This document shows positions 5,759 through 7,119 of a stretch of 7,119 nt of DNA, piece after piece. Within the stretch, counting starts at the first letter, position 1. Every line of letters starts with the position of its first letter. The notes under the pieces were generated by a model that saw only the letters and a list, made by a program, of their open reading frames with translations, had not been told where the DNA came from and did not search any database. The DNA comes from JBFHES01 sp041584015. GTDB taxonomy: Bacteria > Bacteroidota > Bacteroidia > Bacteroidales > M50B96. The stretch lies in assembly GCA_041584015.1 (NCBI GenBank), contig JBFHES010000239.1, positions 1 through 7,119 on the forward strand, read 5' to 3'. A program made the translations under genes and the position numbers.

Positions 5759-7119
5759 TTATTTCTGAATTGTCATTCGCTTCGCATCCAAGAGGTTCAT
5801 TGTCTCGCCTTCGAATAAGAGTTTGTAAATGTAAACTCCGGCAGGTAAATCGTTCGCTTTAATAGTAAAGCTGTAGTTTCCTGATTCCTGATAAATGTTT
5901 TGTAGTTGCATTACTTTCTTTCCAAACAAGTCGCAAATACTTAGCATGGTTTGTCCGGCTTCAGGAATGTAGTAATTAATTGTGCTGTACTCCTTAAACG
6001 GATTCGGCATGTTTTGGCCAAGATAGAAACCACCTAATTGCTGCTGTAAATGTGGCACCTCTAGTTTGATGTTCGCAATTGGCAAAGCAGCTAGTCCTGT
6101 GAGTTCGCAGCGTGCAGGATTTAATTCAATCCAATTCATTTGCTGATTATCCAGTTCGCTGGTAACACGCACCTGCAATTTGAATAAGGCATCGCCCGGA
6201 GTAACTTTTACTTCTTCCAGCTTAAACCAACTAATGAATAACTGATCGTTTGAAACATTCCAAACAAGTGGTGCGTTTTCTCCCAATACAGACTGAATAT
6301 TTACTATCTCAATATTGCGACAGTTGATATCAAAGGCAAGTGAAACAGCGGCAAGCTCCGTATGGTTTTGAATACTTATCGGAATTTCCAGCTCCATTCC
6401 TTTCTCACACCAAAGTTCAGTGTTTAGGTGTAACTGAATGTTGTGTTCGTTTAATCCTTTGGCCGCCGGACTTGGATTGAACGAAGCATTTACATCACCA
6501 TAACACAAGGTTGTTAAGTTGGTGTTTATTGAGTCGTGGTAGAATCGAATGTTTTGGATCGAATCTGATAAGAAACACCAGCTACCTGCCGGGAAAGTAT
6601 CAATTAAATTAGCAAAACGTTTCATGGCAAAGAGTGCATCGGTAGAGTTAACCGTGTTGCTGGCGTTAACATCAGCAGCATCCAGGTTCAATCCATTCAA
6701 TGGATTTAAGTTTGTGAAGTGCTGCATAATTAACAATGCATCGGTAGAGTTTACACCACCAAAATCAGCGTTCGATCCATCAAATTTATGATAACCATTG
6801 TGAATAGTATTGAAACTATAGTTTCCAGCAGCAGTGCTAGATATTGTCTCAACAATTTGGTTGGTGTAATCCAGACGATACAGATCGAGGTTAGCTATTG
6901 GTGATTGCTGTGTATTTCCATATTTAATGCTTCCGTGCATTTGTAGGTTGTCCATTGGGTATATTCCTGTGACGGTATAATTGCTAATATTAACCAACCC
7001 CTTAGCAGCCTCATCATTTACATCGTAGATTCTTTCTTCCAGTAAAACTGGGTCAAGCGTATTAAAGAAATTGTATCGTGCATCTATACTATTCCATCCA
7101 TCATTATAGATGTCGTAAG
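5759..7119 (-). CDS. Secreted beta-helix / dockerin-like / cohesin-like protein with T9SS type A sorting domain (5' end outside window)
   Basis: The frame is open to the right edge, leaving 452 residues before the TAA. Numbering below starts at the first whole codon (7117). Residues 1-45 contain IDARYNFFN and IYDVNDEAAKG, which resemble the closing segment of Bacteroidota right-handed beta-helix proteins (usually a NYWG-type motif, here NFFN). Residues 57-112 look like a small carboxypeptidase-regulatory-like beta-sandwich (AGNYSFNTIHNGYH). Residues 113-176 form a dockerin-like duplicated segment. Residues 228-353 are cohesin-like: a Cys before EIPISI, then LAAVSL, FISW, and a final W with RCEL. 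Residues 362-452 are a type A sorting domain: NMPNPF, the core LSICDLFGKKV, DLPAGVYIYKL, and a short basic end. The likely location is the cell surface or outside, after Sec export and T9SS cleavage. The signal peptide and start are not in the window; an in-frame TTG at 6997 is not a credible start because coding similarity continues upstream. The exact binding partner is unknown. Secretion route is quite sure; cohesin and dockerin assignments are by pattern only. Confidence 0.88.
   Translation of the reverse strand, partial: YDIYNDGWNSIDARYNFFNTLDPVLLEERIYDVNDEAAKGLVNISNYTVTGIYPMDNLQMHGSIKYGNTQQSPIANLDLYRLDYTNQIVETISSTAAGNYSFNTIHNGYHKFDGSNADFGGVNSTDALLIMQHFTNLNPLNGLNLDAADVNASNTVNSTDALFAMKRFANLIDTFPAGSWCFLSDSIQNIRFYHDSINTNLTTLCYGDVNASFNPSPAAKGLNEHNIQLHLNTELWCEKGMELEIPISIQNHTELAAVSLAFDINCRNIEIVNIQSVLGENAPLVWNVSNDQLFISWFKLEEVKVTPGDALFKLQVRVTSELDNQQMNWIELNPARCELTGLAALPIANIKLEVPHLQQQLGGFYLGQNMPNPFKEYSTINYYIPEAGQTMLSICDLFGKKVMQLQNIYQESGNYSFTIKANDLPAGVYIYKLLFEGETMNLLDAKRMTIQK
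6590..6781 (-). repeat. Dockerin-like duplicated segment in protein A
   Basis: Two half-repeats share the core VNSTDAL. The second (residues 149-160, DVNASNTVNSTD) fits a dockerin or EF-hand-like calcium loop, with D149, N151, S153, N157 and D160 at positions 1, 3, 5, 9 and 12. The first (residues 115-126) has FGGVNSTD but lacks acidic or amide residues at positions 1, 3 and 5, so only one loop looks able to bind calcium. From memory, this asymmetric form (GGVN.TDAL, later DVN.S..VNSTDAL) is common in Bacteroidota secreted proteins, ahead of a cohesin-like or sorting domain. At DNA level the halves share a perfect 15-bp direct repeat, TGCATCGGTAGAGTT, at 6635-6649 and 6737-6751, 102 bp apart. 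Each half is followed by a helix-like stretch (LLIMQHF and LFAMKRF). A further CYGDVNAS motif lies at residues 205-212. Confidence 0.72.

Noticed and set aside
4445..6791. Other plus-strand open frames (4445-4684, 4626-4859, 5197-5430, 5542-5862, 6549-6791)
   Set aside because: All are antisense to genes A, B or C, have low-complexity or implausible translations and show no start context.
6995..6997. TTG at 6997 as the start of gene A
   Set aside because: The frame is open upstream to the window edge with beta-helix-end type sequence, and a start here would leave the exported protein without a signal peptide.
1..7119. A cellulosome-like polysaccharide-degrading complex
   Set aside because: No glycoside hydrolase, lyase, esterase or carbohydrate-binding motif was seen in the window; cohesin- and dockerin-like modules alone do not show it.

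Overview
The window comes from a member of the Bacteroidota and carries three consecutive genes, all on the minus strand, for large secreted modular proteins. Three things support this assignment: C-terminal type IX secretion (T9SS) type A sorting domains on two of the proteins, a run of SprB-type repeats in the third, and AT-rich starts with no Shine-Dalgarno sequence. Nothing in the sequence identifies a genus.

Layout in the direction of transcription (right to left): (A) 7119-5759 is the 3' part of a gene that begins outside the window. It encodes the end of what looks like a right-handed beta-helix region, a small beta-sandwich, a dockerin-like duplicated segment, a cohesin-like domain and a T9SS sorting tail. 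A hairpin plus T-run (5744-5710) follows it. (B) 5690-4671 is complete: signal peptide, cohesin-like domain, Fn3-like domain, T9SS sorting tail. (C) 4660-1 starts 10 bp after B and remains open to the left edge, so at least 1553 residues are encoded without a stop. Its order is signal peptide, cohesin/Ig/cohesin/Ig/cohesin, a PKD-like and an Ig-like domain, a small Gly-rich beta domain, seven SprB-type repeats of exactly 75 residues, another Gly-rich domain and an Fn3-like domain. Intergenic DNA is limited to 68 bp and 10 bp, and no stretch over 300 bp lacks a gene. I saw no tRNA, rRNA, CRISPR array or insertion sequence.

Working model (inference): the three products are exported through Sec and T9SS and act at the cell surface or in the matrix. 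Five homologous cohesin-like domains are spread over the three proteins, and protein A also has a dockerin-like segment. The locus may therefore encode a surface assembly held together by cohesin-dockerin-type contacts, or a multi-part adhesin. No enzyme domain is visible, so a cellulosome-like degradative role is not supported here. The points most worth checking are the dockerin plus cohesin arrangement, the three-repeat pattern of cysteines in the SprB array, and a 779-residue tract of protein C without a single lysine or arginine.
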